A stretch of 64,000 nucleotides of DNA from Neocallimastix lanati (nom. inval.). Its lineage: Eukaryota > Neocallimastigomycota > Neocallimastigomycetes > Neocallimastigales > Neocallimastigaceae. Positions 1 to 13,195 of this stretch are shown here, piece after piece; position 1 is the stretch's first letter; each line of letters opens with the position of its first letter. The stretch is taken from positions 108,501-172,500 of the forward strand of contig JACVTC010000040.1 in NCBI GenBank assembly GCA_016946835.1, read 5' to 3'. The notes under the pieces were generated by a model that was given only the letters and a program-made list of their open reading frames with translations, was not told where the DNA came from and ran no database searches. The translations under genes were made by a program, and so were the position numbers.

Positions 1-420
1 TAATAATAATATAAAATAATGTTACTATTCTTAAAAGTATATATAAATAAAAAAACACAAATAAATTATTTTTTTAGTGATAATAGTAGAATACAAATAT
101 ATAATTATATATGATATAATTAAATATATAAATATTAAATAAAATATAAATAAAATAAATAAAAAAAAAAATAAAAAAAATTTTTTTATTCTTTTTTTTT
201 TTTTTTATTATATTTTTTAATTTTATCATTGTTTAAAACAATTTTAAATTTTAATTTTATTATTATTATTATGATTGTTGTTGTTGTTAAATATAACACT
301 TAAAAATCAGAAATGATATATATATTTTATTAAGTATTTATTTTAAATATTTATTTATTTTATTTCTTTAAATTAAGAAAAACCTAATCATTTTAAGAAT
401 ATGTCACTACATATTATTTA

Positions 421-674
<254 letters not shown>

Positions 675-684
675 TGAGTGATTT

Positions 685-735
<51 letters not shown>

Positions 736-769
736 TTTTATGTAAAAATAAATTTAAAATTAATATTGA

Positions 770-1233
770 AAAAAATTTGTTTTTATGCAAACTGAAGTAG
801 AAGTGCTTGACCATAAAGTCTCAGCTAAAGGCTGAAGTCCTTCTGATAGTAAAAAAAAAAAAAAAAAAAAAAAACAGGTGTTATCAAGAAATAGAAATCG
901 ACAATCGATATTTATGAATTGCGATCCTTCTTAGGAGTCATTAGATATTATCGAACTTTTTTTTTTTTTTTTTTATTTATAAAAAATTTAAACCATATAT
1001 AATGGGAAATCCCTACAAAAAAAAAATCATTTTATATAACTGATCATAACCCATTCATTGGATTGTTTTTAATACAAAGGAACCTTACCAATGCTAGACA
1101 AACTAGATGGTTTATGGCTGATAAGTTTTTAGGAGTCGAAATTTCATTATGAATCAGGCAAAAGGAATGTTGTCACTGATACTTTATCCAGTGATGAAAA
1201 GTGACCCAGGTAAAAAGATCTTAGCTACTTTAG

Positions 1234-1266
<33 letters not shown>

Positions 1267-1665
1267 TAAATAAAAAAAAAAGCTGATGAAATTCTATTAT
1301 CAAAAGTAGTAAAGGAATTAATTGAAGAAAAGTTCATTATTATGGACGGAATTAAAATATTTCTAGGACGAAAATACTTAATCGCAAGTAAGTAACATGA
1401 CCCTAATGAAAAATTAAAATTAATTCTCGAAGCCCATCCAATTGGCCATGAAGCCTTCCATTGGGCTTACCAACAATTAAGGAAATGCAACTACTAGAAT
1501 GGGAAATGGTATGATTAATGATATATAAAAAGAATTATTTCAAAATGTGAGAAGTGTCAATTAAATAAATCTCAACCATATTTCTAGAATGAACTGAAGA
1601 TATTCCAACCAAAGTGGAAGGACCATTTAACGCATCTTTGTCTTGATATTATTGGATCTTTAGAA

Positions 1666-1709
<44 letters not shown>

Positions 1710-2357
1710 TCTAATAATAATCAATACATATTAATGGCAGTAGATTACTTTACCATATAGGTAGAAGCTACGCCTACTAAGAATGTAACCTCTCAAGATG
1801 TAATAAAATTTCTTAATAAATGTTTTTTTTTTTTTTTTTGCTAGACATGGTGTACCACAATTAATTACTACTGATAACGGTGTTCAATTCATATCCTAAT
1901 ATGAAAAAAATAATTCTTGATCTCTATGATGTATACTTCATAAAATTTTAGTACTACTTATCATTCGGAAACTAATGGTCTTACTGAAAACCGCAATAAG
2001 GAAATTGGTAAACTACTTATATAGGCTACTAAGTGAAAGATATAAAGGTATAAAAGAGTAGGATGAGATATTACCCTCTGCTCTTTGAACTCTCCATACA
2101 ACTAATAAAAAAAAAAAAATATGTTTTTACGAATCAATATAGATTCAAACTTGTGTATAATACTAAAAAAAAAAAAAAAAAAAAATCAATTTTTACGAAT
2201 CATTCTAGCTTCTAATTTATGAATGGTTGTGAAGATCAACAGCCATCTACTATTGCTACCCGGCCAACAAAAGGGAATTAATAAAAATTCTTCGGATGAA
2301 ATACTTTTAGAAAAGGTTTTTGTTAATCATTACCATGGACTATGGAAACAACTGCAA

Positions 2358-2399
<42 letters not shown>

Positions 2400-2650
2400 A
2401 AAATAAGTATTGGACTACCAGAAGAAAACAAAAGATTAATATGAATCTGGCTAAAAAAGAAATAAAAAATAAAAATAAAAATTTGGTGATTTAGTTTTTA
2501 GAAAAGAAATTTCTCTTGAACTAAATTTGAACCGTATTTCGTAGGATGTCTTCAAGTAATAAAGAAGCAATTCAATATCGTAACTCTTACTGACCCAAAG
2601 TCGGGAATCCAAATGAATCGCAATGTTCATTTGAAGTATATGTAGTAAAG
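770..2650 (+). pseudogene. Decayed Ty3/gypsy retrotransposon pol (RT end, RNase H, integrase)
   Basis: Translated pieces in shifting frames follow the Ty3/gypsy pol order. The RT end (about 790-955) has HKVSAKG then ELRSFLGVIRYYRTF. The RNase H region (about 1035-1200) has ITDHNPFIGLF, TNARQTRWF and YESGKRNVVTDTLS. The integrase zinc region (about 1425-1580) has HPIGHEAFHWAYQQLRKC, then CEKCQLNKSQP. The integrase core (about 1730-2020) has MAVDYFT, HGVPQLITTDNG and TYHSETNGLTENRNKEI. The integrase C-terminus (about 2485-2640) has FGDLVFRKE and NRNVHLKYM. Many stops, frameshifts and A-runs of about 10-40 nt interrupt it at about 855, 1230, 1670, 1805 (T-run), 2165 and 2360. No gag, protease or intact 3' LTR is recognised next to it. 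Family assignment is strong; it is non-functional as read. Confidence 0.9.
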
Positions 2651-3479
2651 TTTAACTCAGCTTCTGTGTAGCTTGAGTCTCAGTGAAAGAACATCTTGAT
2701 AAGAAATGAACCAGAAATTATTATTTTTAGTTTAAGTTTACCTAAAAACAACTTACAAAATAAAATTTATTGTTTTTTTTACTTATACTCAAAAGAATTT
2801 TTCACCTATACTCTAAAAAATTTTATAATGTTCAAAAAAAAAAAAAAAAAAAAAATTTAGTAAATATAGAAATATTTTATTTAAGATAATAAATTTTATT
2901 TAAAAAAAAAATTTTTTTAAAATAACAAGTTTTATCTTTAACTATTTTTTTTTTTTTTTTTATTTTACCTTTTTAAATATTAAATCATTATTAAAAAAAT
3001 TTTTTTTAAAAAAAAAAAAAATATTTATAATAATAATAATAATGAATTCCAAATCATTTTTCATAATTAGAATTATTAAAATTTTTGATATTCTAAATTA
3101 TTTTCTTCATCATAATTATTAGATTAAGACTCAAAAAACACTTTCAAATTCCTAATTATTAGAATTTTGAGATTCCTAATCACGTTCATTGTAATTACAG
3201 ATAAATTTGTCATTTTACTTTCATTATCATTATTATTTTTTTTTGATATATTTATATATCCAATTATTATTTCATTCGTAATATTTTTATTATTTAAATT
3301 TACTTTAAATTTTTTTTTTAAAAAAATATATTATAATATTTTCATCATAAAAACTTAATATCATTAACGGAGTATTGCTGTATATTTATATTTACTTTAA
3401 TTAAAAGAGTTTAATATAATAATTTTCTTAGCACTTTTCTCATTATTATAATATCAAGTTGTTAAGAAAAGAGTAATTC
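2651..3479. other. AT-rich spacer, no gene seen
   Basis: Poly(A)/poly(T) runs and TAA-type simple repeats. The short open frame at 3167-3358 is AT-driven hydrophobic sequence with no recognisable domain. The 3' end of the retroelement may lie around 2650-2760, but no terminal repeat could be matched. Confidence 0.5.
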
Positions 3480-4290
3480 CATTCTAATTTCTATTTCAAC
3501 ATTATAAAATATATCAGCAAACAATAATGAATAGTTTTTACAAGCATAATCGGTTAAATTTTAAATTATATCAATATTACTTCTACTAATAGAATTTTAG
3601 TAGTGGGCAATCTCCATATTTATTTTCTTTTTTTTATTCAATACCAAAATAAAAGGAGTTATTATCAGTGATTGAATCAATTCAATATTATTTTTGTTAA
3701 TCTCTCATAGCAATAAATAGTTTCCTTTTTCATTTTTTTTTTTTTTTTTTCATTCCAAAATAATATTATTTACATGAAAATAATTACTAATAATTGAACT
3801 TTTTTCATAATTATTATCTATAATAATAAATAATAATGTATAAATTCCACCTTTATAGTTTTCATTCAATTCTAAAAATAATATTATTATCAGTATCAGT
3901 ATAATTCATTAATAGTTGTACTATTTTAAGATTATTATTATTCAAAGCACATAATAAAGAATAATATAGATTTTTTTTTTATTTCATTCGTTTCTAAACT
4001 AATATCGCTTTTATCAGTAGAATCTATTAATAATTGAGCCATTTCAACATTATTATCTATAGCAGTCATTAATAATGATATAAATTCCATCTATTTTTTC
4101 TTTTTTTTTTTTTTTTTTTATACAATTTTTATTAAAAAATATTATTTTTATTAACATAATTCATCAATAATTGAATCATACCCATATCATTTTTTTTTAG
4201 TTTTTTTACTATAACATTTCACTCATTTTTCATTTGTTTCTATATATTTCATATTGTTATTAATTATTATCTATTATAATCACATTCCAT
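3480..4290 (-). pseudogene. Degenerate ankyrin-repeat gene
   Basis: Reverse-strand translation gives several broken units with the ankyrin helix pattern (AI-NN-VE-QLLI followed by D/N-rich loops). From 5' to 3' on the minus strand: NDMGMIQLLMNYVNKNN (about 4190-4130), MTAIDNNVEMAQLLIDST (about 4070-4010), ALNNNNLKIVQLLMNYTD (about 3955-3890), an IIDNN unit (about 3840-3770), and a FIAMRD then IELIQSLI unit (about 3715-3650). Units are separated by frameshifts, stops and T-runs, and no continuous frame remains. Ankyrin proteins with this NKNN / LLIDY style are very abundant in anaerobic gut fungi (established knowledge). Identification rests on repeated pattern, not on one long match. Confidence 0.65.
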
Positions 4291-4425
4291 AATAAATATT
4301 TAGTTTATCCTTTTTTTTTTTTTTTTTTTTTTATTTTTTTTTTTTTTATTTTGTTTAAATTATAATACTTAAATATAAATAATAATGCCAATAAGAAGGA
4401 ATAGATTTTGATTTGACGTATTTCT

Positions 4426-4661
4426 CTACTCTTAATCTGGATTATATAAAATGAATTCCATTTGTAGCTTGCAAAGTTTAAATTTAAATGGAAAACGTTC
4501 ATTAATTAGATATTAAAGCCATTTATCTTAATGTTGACATAGCCAAAAAAATATTTATGTTTCAAAATTACCACCAGGAATCAAGAATCAGGAATCAAGA
4601 ATCATGCTAAACCGAATATCCTCTCCGGAATAAGAGGAAGGCTCCAGCACTAAGAAAATCA

Positions 4662-4708
<47 letters not shown>

Positions 4709-4938
4709 AGAAAAACAAAGAGCGAACGAGAGAAACTAACCAGATGGACCGTCAGGGTTTACCCATAATCATCCTGAGGGAATTAAGAGAGCGGCAGGGG
4801 ATATTAATTATAATATAAAGGTCTTTAGGCTAAATCAGCATTAAGATTAGCGGGCTTTAATATCTAATTGCTGAACGTTTCATTTAAACTTTGTGAATAT
4901 ATATAGAATTAAATATATGCAATCCAGGTTAAGAGTAG
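4426..4938. mobile_element. MITE-like element with long imperfect terminal inverted repeats
   Basis: The left end (ctactcttaatctggatt) is the near-perfect inverse of the right end, and the inverted match continues inward for about 110 bp. It includes attagatattaaagcc at 4504-4519 against ggctttaatatctaat at 4853-4868. The interior (4560-4800) is unusually GC-rich for this window, has a short repeat (ggaatcaagaatc) and a 40+ nt A-run, and shows no coding frame. This is the structure of a non-autonomous DNA transposon. No transposase or clear target-site duplication was identified. Confidence 0.6.
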
Positions 4939-4966
4939 TGGAATATGTTTGATAATAATAATAATA

Positions 4967-5000
<34 letters not shown>

Positions 5001-5839
5001 TATAATATCTTTGATATATATATTAGTATGAATAATAAATATTGATTATTAATAGAAATTAATACTATAATTAATTTGAAAAATAAAAAATAAAAAAAAA
5101 ATTCAATAATATAAATGAAATAAATTTTAAAATATATAAAAGAAATACATGATTTTATTTTATTTTATTGTCCTTACTCTATATTACATTATGAATAATT
5201 AATATTTTATTATATTATAATGATATATATATATATCTAAAAGTTAACTTGATTAGAAATTTAAAAAAATTATTTCTCATTTAATAATTTTCCTACCTCT
5301 TATTTTGTAAAAAATAATTCATAACATTATGTTAAAAAAAATATAAAAAAAATGCCATAAAGTATTTTTATAAATATATTAATTTATGGATAATAAAAAT
5401 AAATAAATTTTAATAATCTATAATTTTAATAAATATTTTAGAATATTCTTATTAGAGAAAAAAAAAATTTTTTTATTTTAATATCAAAAATAAAAAATAA
5501 AGAATATTCTATAAAAAAATATTATAAATTTTAAATTAAAATAATTATTATTATGATAATAAATATAAAAAAAAACACAATTTATAATAATATTAAATGT
5601 ATTATTTAACTATATTTATTCTACAATAATATTTATTTTTATTTTTAATATTTTATTTTTATTATTTTATTTTTATTATTTTATTTTTATTACTTTATTT
5701 TTATTATTATTTTTATTTTAATATACAAGTACATGTAAAATTATGAAAAGAAAAAAGTGTTTTTACTTTTAATTTTATGAATATATTATTAAGAGATATG
5801 CATAAATTGACAATTATATGAATATTGTCATATGATAAA
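4939..5839. other. AT-rich intergenic, no gene seen
   Basis: Simple repeats only: GATAATAA and ATTTT/TTATTTTTA runs at about 5640-5720, and A-runs at 4970-4998. No frame with protein-like composition. Confidence 0.5.
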
Positions 5840-6155
5840 AATGATGATGAAATTAATCCATTTAACAAATAAATGGTTAGGTTTATAATATATAAAAAGG
5901 GGATTGTACATTTTGTAATGTATGTATGAATTAAAGTATTATAATTATTATAATTATAATATATATTAAAATAAAATAAAATAAAATAATTATTATCAAA
6001 AAGATATAAATTTAATATTTAATAATTATTATTAAATATACAAATATGTTACTACACATATTTGTTTTATATCAATGATGATGAAATTAATCCATTTAAC
6101 AAATAAATGGTTAGGTTTATAATATATAAAAAGGGGATTGTACATTTTGTAATGT
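5840..6155. repeat. Exact 82-bp direct repeat, 234 bp apart
   Basis: Bases 5840-5921 and 6074-6155 are identical over 82 bp, beginning aatgatgatgaaattaatcc and ending ttttgtaatgt, while the sequence between them is unrelated. Exact identity in otherwise fast-decaying DNA suggests a recent duplication or a short mobile/LTR-like terminal repeat. No coding potential. Confidence 0.85.
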
Positions 6156-6604
6156 GGCGTATATATTTTTAAAATAAAGACATACATTTTAAGATATTTC
6201 ATAAAAAAATAAATATATATATAAATAATTAATTTCAAAAGAAATAATAATATATTCTATTAAAAAAGAATTATAAAAAATTATTTTTTTTATAAAAAAT
6301 TATTTTTATAATTGAATATTAATAAATTATATATAAAAATTAGATGATTTTTATTTATTTAATTATTATTTATTTAATTAATAAAAACAAGCCACATTGA
6401 GAAATGCATTAAATTCATATAAAACTATTGATATTAAATAATTTTTTTTTTTTAATAATTATATATATTATTGTAATTATTAATACCATAATATATTATT
6501 TTTTCAATGCTAATAAATAATTAATATATTATAATAAATAAAATAAAATAATATAAATTATAAAAAATTATACAATTAGTTATATTACATATGCAATATC
6601 TGGA

Positions 6605-6950
6605 GAATAATATTTTTAACCAAAGATAACATTAATATATATTCTATAAACATTCAGACAACATTAAAACACTTTATATTCTATTAACATTCAGACAACA
6701 TTATAACACTTTATATTTTATTAACATTCAGAAAACGTTAATATATTTTATTAATAATTAGATAACATTAAAATACTTTCTATTAATATTCAGACAACGT
6801 TAATATATATTTTATTAACATTAAGACAATATTAAAATAATTTTTTTTTTTTTTTAACATATAGATAACATTCATATATATTTTATTAACATTCAGATAA
6901 CATCGAAATACCTTTTATTAACATTTAGATAACATTATTGATGCAAAACA
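6605..6950. repeat. Degenerate minisatellite, about 40-bp units
   Basis: About eight diverged copies of a unit built around ttaacattcagacaacatta followed by an AT spacer (aaaacactttatattct-like). Unit length varies from about 35 to 50 bp, and one unit carries a T-run (6841-6855). Confidence 0.75.
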
Positions 6951-7075
6951 ATATAAATATCTTTTAAAACTTATTTTCTTGTCTTTTTTTATAGATACAT
7001 AATTATAAATACTATAATTAATTTAAAAAAAGATAAAAATAAATTGTTTTTTCCTTTAAAGGTTTATTACTGATT

Positions 7076-7106
<31 letters not shown>

Positions 7107-8607
7107 TTATTAATTATTTTATTACAAAAATTAATTGGATAATGTTAATCTGATTTTCCTGTTTTTTTTTTTTAACATTTACCTTGTATGGAAATTATTA
7201 AAATTTGATAAAAAAAATGTAAAGATTTCTTTTTTTTTTTTTTTTTTTTTTGATAATTTAAATTTCTTTTTAAACTTTTTAAAAAATTTTGTATACAAAT
7301 ACAAATATACATATTAAATAAAATTTTTTATTAGTAATAAACTAATCTAAAAAGAAAAAAAAAATATGAAAAAAAATTTTTTCTTATTTTCAAAAATATA
7401 TTTATTAACATTTCTACTGAGTATATATTTTCATCTCCGTTATGGATAATAATTTCTATTTTTATTAAAATTTTAAATAAAATTTAAAAATAAATTTTGA
7501 AATTATAATATTTTATGATTACATAAATATTTCAAAAAAAAAAAATACTAAATTTTATAATTATATATATATTTATAATATTGATACTTTAAAAAAAAAA
7601 ATAAAAACAAATAAATAACAATAAGAAAATTCTGAAGATTTTAAATTTTACAGTAAGATTAATGTGGTTATATAAAAAAAAATAGCTATTAAATGTTGTT
7701 ATGTTTAAATCCTTTAGTCTTAATTCTAATTTTTTTTATCATATTAAAAAAAAAAAAAAATAAAAAATAAAAATTAAAACAAGAAAATCCTATTAATTGT
7801 TATATTTTATAATAATATAAATATTAAAAAAAAATTATAATAAATAAATAAATAAAGTAAATTCTGTAAATTTTAAATAATATTATTATTTTGGTTACAA
7901 AAATAAAAATAAAATCAAAATAAAAAAAAAAAAAAAAAAATAGCCATTAAAAATAAAACCATAAACGAAATATTATGTTATAATTCTTGGGTTTCAATTC
8001 TAATAATAATTAAAATTTTATTATACTTCTTTTTAAACTTTTTTTTAAAAATCTTGAATATAAACTGTAATACATTTAATACAATTATTTTATTCATAAT
8101 ATTTAAGGTATTTATAATTTATTAGTTTATTATTATTATTATTATATTTTATTATATTTTATTATAATTGAAATGTTATTTATTTTATTTTATTTTTATC
8201 ATATATATTTTTTTATTTTTAAAAAATGTTTTTTTTTTTTTTTTTTTTTTTTTTAATTAAATAAAATTTAATTTTAATAATATTTATTAAAATTTTTATT
8301 ATTTATATTTTTGTACATATATTTTTATTTTAATATATGTACAATTTCTTTTTTATTTTCAGTTTTCTATTTGACTATTTATAGTATAATTAAATAATAT
8401 ATAAATAATTTAATAATCGATTAAATATTTTTATTAGATATTTAATGTATATATTTATTTTGTTTAAAAAACAGTTATTTTCTAAATATTTAATCATATT
8501 ATTAATAAAATTAAATAATATTATTAAGCATAATGAAATGAAATGAGAAATATCGATTTTTTTTTTTTGTAAATGAATGATTATTAACAGTGTATGATAT
8601 AATTCAT

Positions 8608-8639
8608 TATTAAAACTCTATTGAAATAGAGTTTTAATA
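8608..8639. repeat. Small perfect hairpin (14-bp arms, 4-nt loop)
   Basis: Left arm tattaaaactctat (8608-8621), loop tgaa, and the exact complement at 8626-8639. Symmetrical, with no neighbouring gene; function unknown. Confidence 0.7.
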
Positions 8640-11600
8640 TTAATTCATTCAATTTTTTTTATTAATTTATATAATGTCAATAACAACTGATTTATAACAT
8701 TAATATCTTAATTATAAAAATAAATATTTATAATTAATATATATATATATATAACTTTTAGTTATATTTAAATTAATAATATTCAATGATATATAATCAA
8801 GATCAAATAATCATTTATATAATCCTTTGAATGTATATATTTATAGAAAAAACTAAAAAATTATTAAATCTTATTCAAAATTAACAATTAAAATATAAAA
8901 AAATAGTTTTAATGGTTAATTTTTTTTTAATTATTCTGATTTTCTTATTGCATATTTTATTTTCATATTAAATAAATACATTAGCCAAGAAATTAAGAAA
9001 AAAAATTAACATATATATATACATGATTATATGCATATGTATTAAATAAATATATAAATAAATAATATGTAATATTATTTTTGAATATTTTTTTTATAGT
9101 ATAAAACTTTATTTTTTTTAGCATGTCAATTATTTTATTTAAATGAAAAATCTTTTTAATATGGAGTTATATATAAATTTTTTATAGTCATCCATCAAAT
9201 CTTACTAATTATTTATCAATAAGATTTAAATGGATAATTTTTTTATTTTTTATTTTTTTTTTTTTAAAAAAAAAAAAAGTTAATAAATAAATAATAAATA
9301 TATTTTTTTAATTTTATTAAATAATATATTTATTACATAATAAAAGTAGATAATAATTAACATATATATATTTTATATATGCTTTTATTTTCTGTTTTTA
9401 ATTTTCTGTATATAAATTTTTTCATAATTGTATTAGAAAAAGGTTATAAATATTTTATATATATATAAAAGTTTTCTTTTTTATAAAGAATATTCATTTA
9501 ATTCCGATTTAACAATATATTAAAAAATAGATTTGAAATTGGAATTAAATAAATTTGAACCAAATTTTTTTTAAAATAATTTTACGTAATGTATTAAAAA
9601 AATTGTACATATTTCAATTTTTTTTTTAGATAACAGATATCCATTATCAAATAATTTTAAATAATTTTTGATTAATTAAAAATTTTAAAAAAATTTTTTT
9701 TATCAACATTACAAAATATTTATTTATCTTATTTTTTGTTAATTTTGGTAATATTGTATTTATCACTTTAGTTTGTGTTAAAAAATATTTTTTTTTTCAA
9801 TAGACAATAAAGACTGATTTTAGATAAAATAAAAAGTGTATTATTTATCTTTTAGTTAACAACATTTTATTCCTATCATTTTTAAATATTTTATTAATCT
9901 ATTAAACCACCTTTAATTTATCTATTTACTTTTTTTTTTTTTTTTCTTTTTATAATAAAAACTAATAAATATTAAAATATCAAAAATATATAATTATTTA
10001 TTTATTTTGAAAATGTCAATTATATATAATTATATATTTATTTTGAAACTATCAATAATTAAATAATTTAAATAAATAATAACTATTACATTTTTTTTAA
10101 ATCCATATGTTAATATTAAATTTTAAACTACCTGAAGTCTTTTTAATTTTTAATTATATATTTGAAGATAATTATAATTATTATTATATATATATCATAG
10201 AGTCCCAATTTTCATACGACATTTTATTATTTTTATTATAATATTTATTTTATATAGATATGTATATCAAAATTTCTCATAATTATATATACAATTTAAA
10301 AAATAAATTATTAATATTAAATATTTATTTATTATTACAGCTTACTCATATTTTATATATTAATTATTGTTTTTTATTTTTTTTTTTAACTTTACCATTC
10401 TATTCTTGTGAATAAAATTGTCAGATATTGATGTGTTTCTCTGATGAACTTTAATATATATAGTAAGACAAGGTGTAATTGCATGATTAGTTGATTGAAC
10501 ATAAAATGACATATTAGTTGAAGACAAATATTAAAAAATTTTTATTTTTTTTTTATTTTTTTTTTTTTTTTTTTTGAAAATTTAAATAATTAAATTAAAT
10601 TAAATTAAAATTTATTAAATTATTAATATATTAATATTTAAAATTACTTTTAAATTTTTAATATAATGTCAACTATTTAATTATTTATTTTACAATATAT
10701 TTATTTTAAAATAGATATTAAATAAGAAAAACTTTATATCATAATATAAAAATCATGCATATATAATATTAATTAAAATATATTGGATAATATAATATAT
10801 ATTATGCATTATTATGTATTGATAAAAAAAACATTTAATTGTTGGCTAATTTTCATGATATTAAATATTTTGAAATATTTTGAAATATATTTAAATAGAT
10901 TTAATCTACCAAATTTTTACATATATATGATTAAAATATGTCAATATATAAAAATTATATTCAATTCATTACTTGGTACTTTTAATATATATAACAATAG
11001 TACACATTTTATCCAAATTATTTTTTAATAAAAATTTATTATTATTATAATATTTTTAATCAATTATATATCTTATATTATTCTATATTCTTTAGTAATT
11101 GTTTATATTATATGAAATAATATATTATTTAAATATTGAAATATGTCAATCATAAAAATAATAATTTTTATATAATTTTTAATAAAATAAAAACAACAAT
11201 AATAATAATAATAATAAAAATAGATATTTCTTAAAAATTAAAAGAAAATTGGCTTTTTAATAATTAAAAATCATTTGAGATTTTTAAATAATATTTTGAG
11301 AAATAATAATCTTCTACTCTTCTTCGATTTATATTCATCTTTCTTTTTTTAAATTAATTTATGGGTTACTTTTTAACCCTTTATATTATATGATTATAAA
11401 CTTTTTATTATAAATTTTATTAGTCATCAGTTATTAGAGAATTATATATATATATATATATTTTTTTTTTTTTTGGAGATATATTGAAAATGATTCTTGG
11501 CTTTCTTTAACCTTTATATATATATATAATAATTTTAATCAATTATTTTTTAATATTTTCCAATTTCTATTTATTTATTTATTTTAATTAACAAGATTTA

Positions 11601-11804
11601 ATTATTATTCAAATTAAATAATCATATCAAATAGATATTCAATGAAATTTAATGAGGCTATATGAGTTATGAGTATTTTTTTGTGGTTGACAAAGAAGAT
11701 GTAATATTAAATACAAAAAGTAATAATTCCATTTAAAAAATCAATTAATTATTATTATTATTAATCATTAATTATTGTATATAAATTTTATTAAGTAATA
11801 AATA

Positions 11805-11859
11805 ATAACTATCATATAAATATTATATAAATAAAATATAATATTTATATGATAGTTAT
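11805..11859. repeat. Perfect inverted repeat (21-bp arms, 13-nt loop)
   Basis: The left arm at 11805-11825 begins ataactatcat. The right arm at 11839-11859 is its exact reverse complement. It is intergenic with no gene nearby. It could be a cruciform site or the remnant of a small foldback element. Confidence 0.8.
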
Positions 11860-12154
11860 CTGTAATTAACTAATGGCATTTTAATTATTTCATAATATTA
11901 ATTACTGTATAATTATTATCTTACTACTATTTTTCTTTTCAACTTCAATATTACTAATTTAATTATTCATTTTTTATTATGCTACCATATAATCAATTAA
12001 ACTATCCAAAGTTATAAAGCTAATTATATGATTTACATAGATTTACATAAGTAATTTTATATTTATTAATTATTAAATATTATTTCTTTATTTTGTATCA
12101 TCAATGTTATTTATTTATTTATTTATTTATTATTATTTTTTATAAATGATATTT

Positions 12155-12157
12155 AAA

Positions 12158-12236
<79 letters not shown>

Positions 12237-12250
12237 TATTATTATTATTT
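12155..12250. repeat. (ATT)n microsatellite
   Basis: About 90 bp of ATT/TTA repeat with two single-unit interruptions (tattatattatt). Confidence 0.9.
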
Positions 12251-12910
12251 TTATGATAAAAATACGATTAAATTTTAAAATTATAGAATATGAAAGTAAA
12301 TATTAAATTTTTACTCATGTTAAATTATTTTTATAAACTTTATATTTTAACAATTTTTTTTTATATTTTTATTTAATTTATTTAGTAAATATAAATTAAA
12401 ATAAATAAATAAATAAATAAATATAATGTAAAAGTGAAATAAATAATTATTAATTAATTAAAATTTAATCATTTTTATATAAATAACTATTTCTTTCAAT
12501 CCTTATAAAATTTTAATAATATTTATATTTATATATATATTTTGTTATAGATATATTAAAAGAAATATTCGATTTATACAATTACTAACCATAGTAAACA
12601 CTATGAAACTTTTTTCAAAACTAAAATTATTAAAACATAATATATTTTAAAAATACATTTTCTCTTTAGTATTATTTAATTATTTCATAATATTTTTATT
12701 AATAAAACTTGTAATTTAAAAATAATTAAAAATTATATTTTATTATTAAATGAATAATTTTTTTTTATAAGAAAAAAAAAGTTCTATGAATAATAAACAA
12801 CCTTATATATTCATAAATTAAAAAGTTTACTTAATATGATTAATTACAGTTAATATATATATTTAAAAGCAGTATATAAAACACTAATTGATTTATATAT
12901 ATATTAACAA

Positions 12911-13052
12911 ATTACTAATAATTAAAAATAGAGTAGGATTATTTATTATTGTATCTATTAAAATTGAATTTAAAAATGAAAATTACTAATAATTAAAAAT
13001 AGAGTAGGATTATTTATAATTGTATCTATTATAATTGTATTTAAAAATGAAA
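12911..13052. repeat. 71-bp tandem duplication
   Basis: attactaataattaaaaata at 12911 recurs at 12982; the two 71-bp units differ at only a few positions. The second copy overlaps the end of a short minus-strand frame (13010-13195) that was not accepted as a gene. Confidence 0.85.
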
Positions 13053-13195
13053 CGTTTGTCTCCTTTTAGTATTATATATTTTGTTTGAAGATGCAATCCA
13101 ATATCTTTTTGATATATCTTTTGTACTTCCGTGCCACTAAATAATATTAAAGGGGAACATATATAAAAAATAACATATAAAGTTTTTTTTTTCAT

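Larger units (their letters stand above)
6951..12910. other. Gene desert, simple-sequence DNA
   Basis: Nearly pure A/T sequence with homopolymer tracts (for example 7081-7106 A, 8229-8254 T, 9251-9278), TA-dinucleotide runs, and (ATT)n at 12155-12250. Open frames at 7135-7317 and 10783-11028 are short, made of F/I/K/N/Y residues and show no domain. Two hairpins inside are listed separately. Nothing else was supported. Confidence 0.6.

Noticed and set aside
2223-2444. 73-residue plus-strand frame
   Set aside because: Part of the decayed Ty3/gypsy element, with a poly-Lys stretch from an A-run; not a gene of its own.
10783-11028. 81-residue plus-strand frame
   Set aside because: Composition (I, F, Y, N, K) is what random AT-rich DNA gives; no motif.
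13010-13195. 61-residue minus-strand frame with a hydrophobic start
   Set aside because: Slightly protein-like, but it ends in a 71-bp tandem duplication, has no recognisable domain and no supporting exons; a pseudogene scrap cannot be excluded.
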